Origin: a virus
Reading direction: 5' to 3' (one strand)
DNA length: 29,190 nt
Virus record (IMG/VR): IMGVR_UViG_3300018416_000081
Coordinates: 1 to 29,190 of that record
The translations under genes and the position numbers were made by a program. Numbering within the stretch: the first letter of the stretch is position 1; every line of letters starts with the position of its first letter. The notes beneath the pieces were generated by a model. That model did not search any database and was not told the origin of the DNA. It saw nothing but the letters and a program-made list of their open reading frames with translations. Below, piece by piece: positions 6,113 through 11,586 of this stretch.

Positions 6113-6417
6113 TTGGTTTATTTTTGGCTGCTATACCATTATCAGGAATTGGTGAAGAAAAACAAGTTGAGAGTTTCACGATGCTATCAAAAGTCGTCTG
6201 CTCTCAGGACTATGAGGGTGTCTATGATGTTCTTAGTAAAAAACATGGTGAAGTTCCAATAATCACCACAGAAGATGCTAATAGCCTAATCACTGTCTGG
6301 ATCAATCCAGATAATGGTCGTATGACATTCACAGAACAGACAGAAACAGAAATTTGTATTATCGGCATTGGAGAGAGAACCCAACTTTTTCCAGTAACAA
6401 AAGGTATTGCCTTGTAA
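6097..6417 (+). CDS. Small secreted protein, unknown function (106 aa)
   Basis: The ATG at 6097 overlaps the end of the exonuclease gene and is preceded by ACAGGA. Residues 1-20 form a typical signal peptide (M-E-K-L-L-V-G-L-F-L-A-A-I-P-L-S-G-I-G, then E-E-K), so the product probably goes to the periplasm or stays anchored. The mature part has two cysteines (near 35 and 87), W-I-N-P-D-N-G-R-M-T-F and I-C-I-I-G-I-G-E-R. No family is recognised. Its 3' end overlaps the -35 box of the tmRNA promoter. Confidence 0.65.
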   Translation: MEKLLVGLFLAAIPLSGIGEEKQVESFTMLSKVVCSQDYEGVYDVLSKKHGEVPIITTEDANSLITVWINPDNGRMTFTEQTETEICIIGIGERTQLFPVTKGIAL

Positions 6418-6435
6418 TAACTTTTGGGGTATAAT
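6407..6435 (+). promoter_or_regulatory. Sigma70-type promoter of the tmRNA gene
   Basis: TTGCCT at 6407-6412, a 17-nt spacer and TATAAT at 6430-6435. The predicted start is at about 6442, which coincides with the beginning of the acceptor piece of the permuted tmRNA. Confidence 0.7.
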
Positions 6436-6440
6436 AAATA

Positions 6441-6765
6441 ATATGCTTGAGTTGATGACTCTTGTTGGAGGGTTTCTGGACGTGGGTGCGATTCCCACCA
6501 CCTCCACCAAAAGTATATTGGAAGTTGTTCTAGTACAGCGTTGGTTATAACCAAACTTGCTTCCCAACATAACAAGACTGCCTTGTCTGCAGCGGTCCAG
6601 TATACTTTTGATGGGGGTGAACAGGTTCGACAGGTTCATGAAGGCACGACGAGACGATAGCGTTAATGTAAATGCAAACGATAGCACTTACGCACTAGCT
6701 GCCTGATAACAGGTAAGTAGGAGTTTCAGTAGGTTTCTTGGCAACAGAATAACCTACTACTTTTG
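6441..6765 (+). ncRNA. ssrA: Circularly permuted (two-piece) tmRNA with proteolysis tag ANDSTYALAA
   Basis: The acceptor piece comes first (about 6441-6509). It ends in a T-arm (stem GTGGG 6482-6486 with CCCAC 6494-6498, 7-nt loop), acceptor strand CACCTCC (6499-6505), then A-CCA (6506-6509). The coding piece starts at 6613 with GGGGGTG, which pairs with all seven acceptor positions and gives a G3-U70 wobble, the identity element of alanyl-tRNA synthetase. It continues with GGTTCGAC, a conserved tmRNA D-loop-like sequence. The tag frame starts at resume codon GCA (6674-6676) and reads A-N-D-S-T-Y-A-L-A-A to TGA (6704-6706), followed by hairpin CCTG-ATAA-CAGG and a longer one, AGTAGGTT/AACCTACT. 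tmRNA rescues stalled ribosomes with SmpB and tags the product for ClpXP. The 3' end of the coding piece is approximate. Permutation is known from alphaproteobacteria, some betaproteobacteria and cyanobacteria. Confidence 0.92.
6510..6612 (+). other. Intervening spacer of the permuted pre-tmRNA, closed by an inverted repeat
   Basis: The segment between CCA (6509) and the mature 5' end (6613) is bounded by AAAAGTATATTGG (about 6509-6521) and CCAGTATACTTTT (about 6597-6609), complementary at all 13 positions if one G-U pair is allowed. Inside lie a perfect palindrome TTGGTTATAACCAA (about 6541-6554) and a small AGAC/GTCT hairpin. It is expected to fold back, bring the acceptor strands together and be removed by processing nucleases such as RNase P at the 5' side. 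Confidence 0.8.
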
Positions 6766-6786
6766 AATAAAACTTAGGAGGGCATT

Positions 6787-6978
6787 ATGCTTCATAAGAT
6801 TTCAGATATGTGTGATGTTGTTAATGTGATGTATGAAAAGAGTATGAACTTGCGTCGCCTGAAATATGACACTCCCAAAGAACATCAAGACCAAGCAGTT
6901 ATTCAACACCTAGTTGAAGATATACAAGCACTCGCTTTGCAGATTGGTGTTGATAAATCAAGATACGTAAAGAGATGA
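6787..6978 (+). CDS. Hypothetical protein (63 aa)
   Basis: A strong AGGAGG at about 6777-6782 precedes the ATG by 4 nt. The protein is helical and mixed-charge (C-D-V-V-N-V-M-Y-E-K-S-M-N-L-R-R, then Q-H-L-V-E-D-I-Q-A-L-A-L-Q-I-G-V), without a recognisable domain. It directly follows the tmRNA coding piece and may be transcribed through it. It couples to the next gene by an ATGA overlap at 6975-6978. Confidence 0.65.
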   Translation: MLHKISDMCDVVNVMYEKSMNLRRLKYDTPKEHQDQAVIQHLVEDIQALALQIGVDKSRYVKR

Positions 6979-7484
6979 TAGCTGCTATACTTGGTAATGG
7001 TCCAAGTAGAGTCTCTTACTTCCAAAACAAAATAAAATATGATACTGTTGTGGGATGCAACATTCCATGGACAGACGTTGACTACACCATAATTTTAGAT
7101 GAAGAGGTTGTAACTAGATGGAAAGCAGAACCGAATATGATAAAGGTTCCAGCTTATTTTAGTGTACATTCTTGGGAGTATATTGACAGACCATTACGTG
7201 CGATAGAGTTTTTCGAGCCATTCAAACTGGGTATTGTAAAACCTGGAAAGGAATATGATACTAGTGGACATGTGGCGTGTTCACTTCTTATATCAAAAGG
7301 GTATAAGGAAATTGATGTATATGGGGCAGATGTAATGTTCTCAGATACATTGAAATCACGATCTCACGATTTTTTTAAGAATCATCCAGATCCGAACAGT
7401 TCCGCTCACATACGTGGGTGGAGAAATAGATGGCAGAGGATTGTTGAAGGAAATCCAGATGTCATTATTAACTTTAGGAAGTAA
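6975..7484 (+). CDS. Rossmann-like protein with N-terminal GNGPS motif (169 aa), unknown function
   Basis: The start overlaps the upstream stop (ATGA). The first strand and loop read A-A-I-L-G-N-G-P-S-R-V, as in DUF115/MptE-like and some glycosyltransferase-related Rossmann proteins, where L/V-G-N-G-P-S begins the nucleotide-binding fold. Later segments V-G-C-N-I-P-W, D-V-D-Y-T-I-I-L-D, T-S-G-H-V-A-C-S-L-L-I-S-K-G and I-D-V-Y-G-A-D continue an alternating strand/helix pattern ending in a helix with R-W-Q-R-I-V. That architecture suggests nucleotide or sugar-nucleotide binding, for example surface-glycan modification. No catalytic residues can be assigned. Confidence 0.6.
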   Translation: MIAAILGNGPSRVSYFQNKIKYDTVVGCNIPWTDVDYTIILDEEVVTRWKAEPNMIKVPAYFSVHSWEYIDRPLRAIEFFEPFKLGIVKPGKEYDTSGHVACSLLISKGYKEIDVYGADVMFSDTLKSRSHDFFKNHPDPNSSAHIRGWRNRWQRIVEGNPDVIINFRK

Positions 7485-7485
7485 C

Positions 7486-8250
7486 ATGATGTCTAATAAA
7501 GCACTACTATTCTGCACATTCCTATGTGCGTTGATGATTTTACTGCTATTCAATATGAGAGATAACGCACAAGCCTTGACATTGCATGAAGATGTGCGTA
7601 TAATTATCTCTAAACCTCCAGCCCCTAAACCTGATGTGAAACATATTGTTAAGGTTGAATACCTAACATATAAATCATCAACTAGAGATTGGAGAAACGA
7701 AAGTTATCTTAATGATCACTACTACATCCAACCGATTGAAATTCAAGAACAGATTAACTGTCTGGCACTGAACATCTATCATGAGGCAGCAGTAGAGACT
7801 AATAAAGGTAAGTTAGCGGTGGCATTCGTCACTTTGAATAGAATGTATTCTGATAGATTCCCAAACAGTATTTGTGGGGTAGTATACGATGCTAAGTATT
7901 CAAGTTGGTGGAAAGAAAACCACGACAAAGAAGTACCACTGTTAAACCGATGTCAATTTAGTTGGTTTTGTGATGGCAAACCTGACGAAGTACGAAGTGA
8001 AAAGGCATTTGAAACTATAACTAGAATTGCGACTTATGCAGTACTAAATTATAATTATGTTGAAGATCCTACTTACGGAGCAATGTGGTATCATGCATAC
8101 TATGTTAAGCCTAGTTGGAGATATGATTTCACAAAGACGGCAACAATTGGCGCACATATTTTTTATAGGACGAAAACTAATAATGAAGAAAATGAATCTA
8201 CAAATTTCGGAAGAAAACCAGAACCAATCGTTTTTCTTGCTTATCGGTGA
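7486..8250 (+). CDS. SleB-like (Hydrolase_2) cell-wall hydrolase with N-terminal signal/anchor
   Basis: 254 residues from the ATG at 7486, 1 nt after the preceding stop, with AGGAAG at 7476-7481; upstream in-frame starts would bury it in the previous gene. Residues 6-22 are a hydrophobic signal or anchor (A-L-L-F-C-T-F-L-C-A-L-M-I-L-L-L), with a possible cleavage after A-Q-A. The catalytic domain starts near residue 91 with C-L-A-L-N-I-Y-H-E-A, the signature of SleB/CwlJ hydrolases (glutamate catalytic), followed by V-A-F-V-T-L-N-R-M, F-P-N-S-I-C-G-V-V and C-Q-F-S-W-F-C-D-G-K. SleB enzymes are lytic transglycosylases of peptidoglycan. A secreted form could act as a second, holin-independent lysis enzyme. 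The last 68 nt overlap the ClpP-like gene. Confidence 0.85.
   Translation: MMSNKALLFCTFLCALMILLLFNMRDNAQALTLHEDVRIIISKPPAPKPDVKHIVKVEYLTYKSSTRDWRNESYLNDHYYIQPIEIQEQINCLALNIYHEAAVETNKGKLAVAFVTLNRMYSDRFPNSICGVVYDAKYSSWWKENHDKEVPLLNRCQFSWFCDGKPDEVRSEKAFETITRIATYAVLNYNYVEDPTYGAMWYHAYYVKPSWRYDFTKTATIGAHIFYRTKTNNEENESTNFGRKPEPIVFLAYR
7576..7604 (+). promoter_or_regulatory. Perfect sigma70 consensus inside the SleB-like gene
   Basis: TTGACA at 7576-7581, a 17-nt spacer and TATAAT at 7599-7604, a full consensus match within coding sequence. It would start near 7611 and could serve the ClpP-like gene at 8183 or yield a shortened SleB domain. A chance match is possible because it overlaps codons of the hydrolase. 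Confidence 0.5.
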
Positions 8251-8737
8251 GATCACTCTGGAAACATGTAAAGAAATGATCGAATGGATTCTATCTGCTA
8301 ATTTTACTGAAGAGAAACCTGAAGTCTTAAATGTTATTATAACTTCCCCAGGAGGGGATTTGAATGCTGCGTTTGCTGTTATTGACGTTATGCGTGGTAG
8401 TGCTATACCAATTCGCACCATTGGCTTAGGACAAGTTGCTTCTGCTGGTTTAATGATTTTCTTAGCTGGAGAACGTGGGCAACGAATCCTTACACCTAAC
8501 ACTTCAATTCTGTCTCACCAGTATACATGGGGTGCTTTTGGTAAAGAACACGAACTGTTTGCAACTATTAAAGAGTATGATCTTACAACTAAGAAGGTTA
8601 TTGATCTTTACAAGAAAACAACAGGATTATCTGAGGCTAAGATTCGTGAATTTCTGCTACCTCCACAAGACGTCTGGCTCTCTCCATCAGAGGCTAAGAA
8701 GTTGAAGATCTGTGACCAAGTGAAAGAATTGTCTTGA
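8183..8737 (+). CDS. clpP: ClpP-like serine protease with intact catalytic triad
   Basis: The frame is open upstream, but the first 40 residues there are shadow of the SleB gene; starts at 8183 or 8192 (M-K-K-M) give the normal N-terminus. 184 residues from 8183, near bacterial ClpP (193 mature). The triad is visible: Ser87 in G-Q-V-A-S-A-G, His112 in I-L-S-H-Q-Y, Asp163 in P-Q-D-V-W-L-S-P-S-E-A, matching E. coli Ser/His/Asp and the S-x-x-E-A-x-x-x-x-x-x-D end. The oxyanion strand I-I-T-S-P-G-G-D is also present. ClpP forms a 14-subunit barrel needing an AAA+ partner (ClpX or ClpA); none is seen here, so it would use the host unfoldase or process virion proteins. Its closeness to tmRNA is notable. 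Confidence 0.88.
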   Translation: MKKMNLQISEENQNQSFFLLIGEITLETCKEMIEWILSANFTEEKPEVLNVIITSPGGDLNAAFAVIDVMRGSAIPIRTIGLGQVASAGLMIFLAGERGQRILTPNTSILSHQYTWGAFGKEHELFATIKEYDLTTKKVIDLYKKTTGLSEAKIREFLLPPQDVWLSPSEAKKLKICDQVKELS

Positions 8738-8762
8738 CATGCAAGAATAGTTAGTGTATAAT
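8734..8762 (+). promoter_or_regulatory. Perfect sigma70 promoter, leaderless architecture
   Basis: TTGACA at 8734-8739, a 17-nt spacer and TATAAT at 8757-8762; the -35 box overlaps the stop of the ClpP-like gene. The ATG at 8769 is 6 nt after the -10 box, and no ribosome binding site exists between them. Confidence 0.85.
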
Positions 8763-8768
8763 TATATT

Positions 8769-9059
8769 ATGATTGATTTGTTTAGACCTACTTGTGACTG
8801 GATTCGTAATGACTGGAATTCTAATCGTACTCGCTTTGTTGCTGAGTTGCTCGCTTGGGCTATTAGTATTGGGTGTTCGCTTACAATGGCGATTACCGTG
8901 CCTAATCCTCCCCTTATGGCTCTTTATCCTGTATGGATTACTGGTTGCGGCATCTACGCTTGGGCTGCTTATACTCGGAAATCATTTGGGATGTTGGCTA
9001 ACTACATGTTGCTTGTAGGTATTGATACAGTAGGACTTATGAGGATGATAATATCATGA
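8769..9059 (+). CDS. Multi-pass membrane protein (96 aa)
   Basis: The start ATG at 8769 is chosen over an upstream GTG that lies inside the promoter. Three hydrophobic segments are visible: about residues 26-46 (F-V-A-E-L-L-A-W-A-I-S-I-G), 49-68 (P-P-L-M-A-L-Y-P-V-W-I-T-G-C-G-I-Y-A-W) and 74-92 (F-G-M-L-A-N-Y-M-L-L-V-G-I). The second contains conserved-looking W, G and C residues. Similar three-helix proteins occur in aquatic T4-like phages without known function. It could be a transport or metabolism-related membrane protein or a holin candidate, but nothing decides this. It is probably translated without a leader and couples to the next gene by ATGA. Confidence 0.65.
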   Translation: MIDLFRPTCDWIRNDWNSNRTRFVAELLAWAISIGCSLTMAITVPNPPLMALYPVWITGCGIYAWAAYTRKSFGMLANYMLLVGIDTVGLMRMIIS

Positions 9060-9241
9060 TTGACTTTGGTAAAATATATTTTGTTCAAGAATACAAAACT
9101 TCTAAAGTGTCTCATGAAGTATCAGGCGATACTTCTTTAAATGAATTGATTGAAGCATTTGAGATGTTTCTAAAGGGTGCAGGGTTCAGTATTCCAGATG
9201 GCGCACATCTGGATATTGTATATGATGAGGAAGATACATGA
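9056..9241 (+). CDS. Hypothetical protein (61 aa)
   Basis: The start overlaps the previous stop (ATGA). The sequence suggests a beta-alpha-beta arrangement: F-G-K-I-Y-F-V-Q-E-Y strand, a helix S-L-N-E-L-I-E-A-F-E-M-F-L-K-G-A-G, then L-D-I-V-Y-D-E-E-D. It is acidic and soluble with no recognised motif. It belongs to a run of four genes (8769-10361) linked by ATGA overlaps, so they are probably made in fixed proportion. Confidence 0.65.
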   Translation: MIDFGKIYFVQEYKTSKVSHEVSGDTSLNELIEAFEMFLKGAGFSIPDGAHLDIVYDEEDT

Positions 9242-9684
9242 ATATTAAACATGAACCCATATTTGAAACGCACTTGATAGAAGAACACTATACTAAAAAA
9301 GATGGTGTTCCAGTTAAATACGTTTGTACTTCTGCTCTTGGATCTCAAGATTTTGCTGTAGATGTTTTCTATCGTGAAACCCCACATCCAGAATTTGGCA
9401 ATAGGTATTTTGGTGTCTATCGTAACATGTATGCTGCAGGTGCCCAAATTATGATCACCAATGCAGATGTTATTGAAACGCTTGATTTTTATATGGTGGA
9501 AGATAGTAATGGTGATCTAAACTATTCTACACACCGACATGATTATCGAGTTATGGATAATGGAAATATGATTGATGGTGGTCGTGCATATTGTAGGTCT
9601 AACACAAACACACGTTATTTCTTCGTTGCTGATGGTAAGCTACAAGAAAAGTGGCTTTTTGAAGACAGTGGGATTGAAGAATGA
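9238..9684 (+). CDS. Hypothetical protein (148 aa)
   Basis: An ATGA overlap with the preceding gene sets the start. Alternating short strands rich in Y, F, V and R (V-K-Y-V-C-T-S-A-L, F-A-V-D-V-F-Y-R-E-T, R-Y-F-G-V-Y-R) point to a beta-sheet protein. There is a notable H-P-E-F-G-N-R-Y and a Y-S-T-H-R-H-D-Y stretch that could bind metal. No signal peptide or membrane segment. No family recognised; the position among coupled unknown genes gives no functional hint. Confidence 0.65.
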   Translation: MNIKHEPIFETHLIEEHYTKKDGVPVKYVCTSALGSQDFAVDVFYRETPHPEFGNRYFGVYRNMYAAGAQIMITNADVIETLDFYMVEDSNGDLNYSTHRHDYRVMDNGNMIDGGRAYCRSNTNTRYFFVADGKLQEKWLFEDSGIEE

Positions 9685-10361
9685 AAGTTTATATTAGTAA
9701 ATATCGAGACCATTGGTTCTCACCTTACACATTACTTGAAAAAATCTTCTTCTGGAAAGACTGGGCGAAACGAGATGGTCCAGATTATCCAGAGTGGGTT
9801 GAGAAAACGTCTAATATACTAGAGCCTATCTCTAAAGGCACTCAGTGGATTCTTGATAAAGTCCATCCTCGTGTTGAGTATGTCAAGATCGATCGCTGGG
9901 ACACTTGGAGTATGGATAGTACACTTGCTCCGATCATCCTTCCTATGTTGAAACAGTTGAAAGAAATTCAACACGGTTCTGGTATGGTTGATATGGAAGA
10001 TGTTCCCCCTGAAATGCGCTCAACCAGCTATGAAGAGTGGGATAACCAACTTGTATTTGACTTCTACAACGATCCTGAACTATGTAAACAGAATATTGAA
10101 TCTGATGTTCATACACGATGGGCGTGGGTATTGGATGAGATGATCTTTGCATTCGAGTCCTACACTTATGAATGGGAAGAAAAATATCGGTCTGGTGAAC
10201 TTGACATTCAGTGGAAGAAACTAGAGAATGGCATGAGTGAAATGATTCATGGTCCAAATGATACGTATCAGTGTGATTATGATGGAATGAAACAAGAACA
10301 GGAGCGTATCAACAATGGATTACGTTTATTCGGGAAATACTACGGTAATTTGTGGGACTGA
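9681..10361 (+). CDS. Conserved T4-like phage protein of unknown function (226 aa)
   Basis: The start is fixed by an ATGA overlap. The protein is unusually rich in tryptophan and aromatic-acidic patches (H-W-F-S-P-Y-T-L-L-E-K-I-F-F-W-K-D-W; V-K-I-D-R-W-D-T-W-S-M-D; T-R-W-A-W-V-L-D-E-M-I-F-A-F-E). The D-R-W-D-T-W-S block and the acidic helix after it recur, as far as I remember, in many aquatic T4-like phages without assigned function. It is soluble. It is the last gene before the terminator at 10403-10427. Confidence 0.7.
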   Translation: MKVYISKYRDHWFSPYTLLEKIFFWKDWAKRDGPDYPEWVEKTSNILEPISKGTQWILDKVHPRVEYVKIDRWDTWSMDSTLAPIILPMLKQLKEIQHGSGMVDMEDVPPEMRSTSYEEWDNQLVFDFYNDPELCKQNIESDVHTRWAWVLDEMIFAFESYTYEWEEKYRSGELDIQWKKLENGMSEMIHGPNDTYQCDYDGMKQEQERINNGLRLFGKYYGNLWD

Positions 10362-10402
10362 CGACCCCCACGACGACTGTACACACTGGATAGGACTGAT
10401 AT

Positions 10403-10427
10403 AACCCCACCAAAAGTGGGGTTTTTT
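10403..10427 (+). terminator. Rho-independent terminator
   Basis: Stem AACCCCAC (10403-10410), loop CAAAA, stem GTGGGGTT (10416-10423), running into T6 (10422-10427). It closes the transcript that includes the genes 8769-10361. The next promoter begins 2 nt later. Confidence 0.88.
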
Positions 10428-10428
10428 G

Positions 10429-10457
10429 TTGACTTTTCTCTATTTTTGCGGTATACT
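10429..10457 (+). promoter_or_regulatory. Sigma70-type promoter
   Basis: TTGACT at 10429-10434, a 17-nt spacer and TATACT at 10452-10457, directly behind the terminator. Initiation near 10464 gives an 18-nt leader before the ATG at 10482. Confidence 0.75.
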
Positions 10458-10481
10458 TCTTCTTTTACATGGAAACCGCAT

Positions 10482-10625
10482 ATGAAAGTACATATCACCG
10501 ATGAATTTCATACCGTATGGTCTTTTGAGTCCAATTCTACGGAGGATATTCTCAAAATTCTTGAAGAATGGCTCAAAAATCTTGACGAAACGCCGATTTA
10601 CGACATAAATATTGAAATTCCGTGA
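10482..10625 (+). CDS. Small hypothetical protein (47 aa)
   Basis: The frame is open from 10416, but that part is terminator and promoter sequence, so the ATG at 10482 is the start. The product has a first strand (K-V-H-I-T-D-E-F-H-T-V-W-S-F), an acidic helix (S-T-E-D-I-L-K-I-L-E-E-W-L-K-N-L) and a final strand. Only a weak GGAAA site precedes it. No family recognised. Confidence 0.55.
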   Translation: MKVHITDEFHTVWSFESNSTEDILKILEEWLKNLDETPIYDINIEIP

Positions 10626-10654
10626 AAAAAACCTGAAAAAAGACAAAAAAAGTG

Positions 10655-10682
10655 TTGACTTTTTTGATAAATGTGGTATAAT
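10655..10682 (+). promoter_or_regulatory. Sigma70-type promoter, start codon 6 nt after the -10 box
   Basis: TTGACT at 10655-10660, a 16-nt spacer and TATAAT at 10677-10682. An ATG at 10689 sits at the expected transcription start; a second in-frame ATG at 10716 has an AAAGGA site and could be used instead. Confidence 0.8.
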
Positions 10683-10688
10683 ATACCT

Positions 10689-11045
10689 ATGAACTGTGAA
10701 AAAGGAAACTTCGTTATGACTACCTTCTCTAAAGAACACTTTTCTTACTCTGGTGGGTTTCTCATGTATACAGGTGACTATTCTGGTCGTCCTGTCTGGG
10801 AAGATCGTGCTGGAATCCATCCGACTCGTGTTGGTACTCCGAAAGATCTTTTCATTGCACGTTTTAAATACCGTGGTCCGATTACCAAAGCAATTTTCAT
10901 GAAAGAACTTCTTAAGAATCACACTGTTGAGTCTTACGCTGCTGCTCTCGACTCTGGTAAATCACCTCTTGATGTCCTTCGCCAGAAAAATCCTAGCTGG
11001 TACGAAAACACCATGGATAAATTTCGTTTGAAGGCAGCAGCATGA
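10689..11045 (+). CDS. Hypothetical protein (118 aa; or 109 aa from 10716)
   Basis: Two starts are possible: the ATG at 10689, which coincides with the predicted transcription start (leaderless), or the ATG at 10716 (M-T-T-F-S-K-E-H-F), preceded by AAAAAGGAA at a workable distance. The body contains G-G-F-L-M-Y-T-G-D-Y-S-G-R-P-V-W-E-D-R, F-I-A-R-F-K-Y-R-G-P-I-T and a final helix with S-W-Y-E-N-T-M-D-K-F. It is basic, soluble and without a recognised domain. Its stop overlaps the next gene by ATGA. Confidence 0.65.
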   Translation: MNCEKGNFVMTTFSKEHFSYSGGFLMYTGDYSGRPVWEDRAGIHPTRVGTPKDLFIARFKYRGPITKAIFMKELLKNHTVESYAAALDSGKSPLDVLRQKNPSWYENTMDKFRLKAAA

Positions 11046-11368
11046 GCACCCCAGCACACAAAAAAGCTGCTCGTCAGGAGCAGCATAAACTTGAGAAACT
11101 AAAGAGAGAGTATGAAGCACTTATTGGTTCTGTTAAGCGAACCAAAAAGAAACGTGAGTTTGTACCTTACGTAACAGAAAAAGTGTTCGTTAGAGAGACG
11201 CCACATTATCCAAGTCTTTCTAATGGTATTGCTGGATTTGCTGCGAAGAAAGAATCACAGGTATACACAGGTACTCTGATCAAAGGTATTGCTACTATGC
11301 ATAAGAGCAATGCAGTACCAATCATTAATAAAGAACAGGCTGAAGAAATCAGCAGAATGAGGAGATAA
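11042..11368 (+). CDS. Conserved basic phage protein (108 aa)
   Basis: The ATGA overlap sets the start. The first 40 residues are strongly basic and helical (H-K-K-A-A-R-Q-E-Q-H-K-L-E-K-L-K, K-R-T-K-K-K-R). The C-terminal half contains T-P-H-Y-P-S-L and Y-T-G-T-L-I-K-G-I-A-T-M-H-K-S-N-A-V-P, ending E-E-I-S-R-M-R-R. I recall this C-terminal block as conserved in many T4-like and other aquatic phages; its function is unknown, and nucleic-acid binding is plausible from the charge. Confidence 0.75.
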   Translation: MSTPAHKKAARQEQHKLEKLKREYEALIGSVKRTKKKREFVPYVTEKVFVRETPHYPSLSNGIAGFAAKKESQVYTGTLIKGIATMHKSNAVPIINKEQAEEISRMRR

Positions 11369-11369
11369 T

Positions 11370-11549
11370 ATGGGTGGCTGGGAAGCAGTAGGGTACGGCT
11401 TAATCTTAGTATGGTGCGGATGGATGCTTGGGCGTGATTCTATGAATAAAAAAGTCCAGATGGCTATCGAGATAACTGTACAAAACCTTATCGACAATGG
11501 TTATCTAAAGACTCGTGGTGAAGATATCCTAAAATACGACGAAGAATAA
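11370..11549 (+). CDS. Small membrane-anchored protein (59 aa)
   Basis: The ATG at 11370 follows the preceding stop by 1 nt and has GAGGAGA at about 11359-11365. Residues 5-21 form a short membrane segment (E-A-V-G-Y-G-L-I-L-V-W-C-G-W-M-L-G), followed by a helical, mixed-charge cytoplasmic tail (Q-M-A-I-E-I-T-V-Q-N-L-I-D-N-G-Y). No family recognised. Its size and coupled position support a real gene. Confidence 0.65.
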   Translation: MGGWEAVGYGLILVWCGWMLGRDSMNKKVQMAIEITVQNLIDNGYLKTRGEDILKYDEE

Positions 11550-11551
11550 CC

Positions 11552-11580
11552 TTGTCTTGCAATTTATTATGGAGTATAAT
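11552..11580 (+). promoter_or_regulatory. Sigma70-type promoter, leaderless architecture
   Basis: TTGTCT at 11552-11557, a 17-nt spacer and TATAAT at 11575-11580. An ATG follows immediately (11581) and another lies exactly 6 nt after the -10 box (11587). No ribosome binding site is present between promoter and start. Confidence 0.75.
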
Positions 11581-11586
11581 ATGACT

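Noticed and set aside
6441-6509. Stand-alone tRNA gene or tRNA fragment
   Set aside because: Only the T-arm, acceptor strand and CCA are present with no anticodon arm; the missing acceptor partner is found at 6613-6619, which makes it the acceptor piece of a permuted tmRNA.
6222-6687. Two minus-strand ORFs of 117 and 133 codons across the tmRNA region
   Set aside because: They run antisense through the tmRNA and the preceding gene, lack ribosome binding sites, and their sequence is fully explained by RNA structure on the plus strand.
7414-7485. Upstream start for the SleB-like protein
   Set aside because: It would lie in the preceding gene and put a polar stretch before the signal peptide; the ATG at 7486 has AGGAAG at the right distance.
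8057-8182. Long N-terminal extension of the ClpP-like protein
   Set aside because: This part is a shadow of the SleB-like coding sequence, and known ClpP proteins begin close to the proposed start at 8183.
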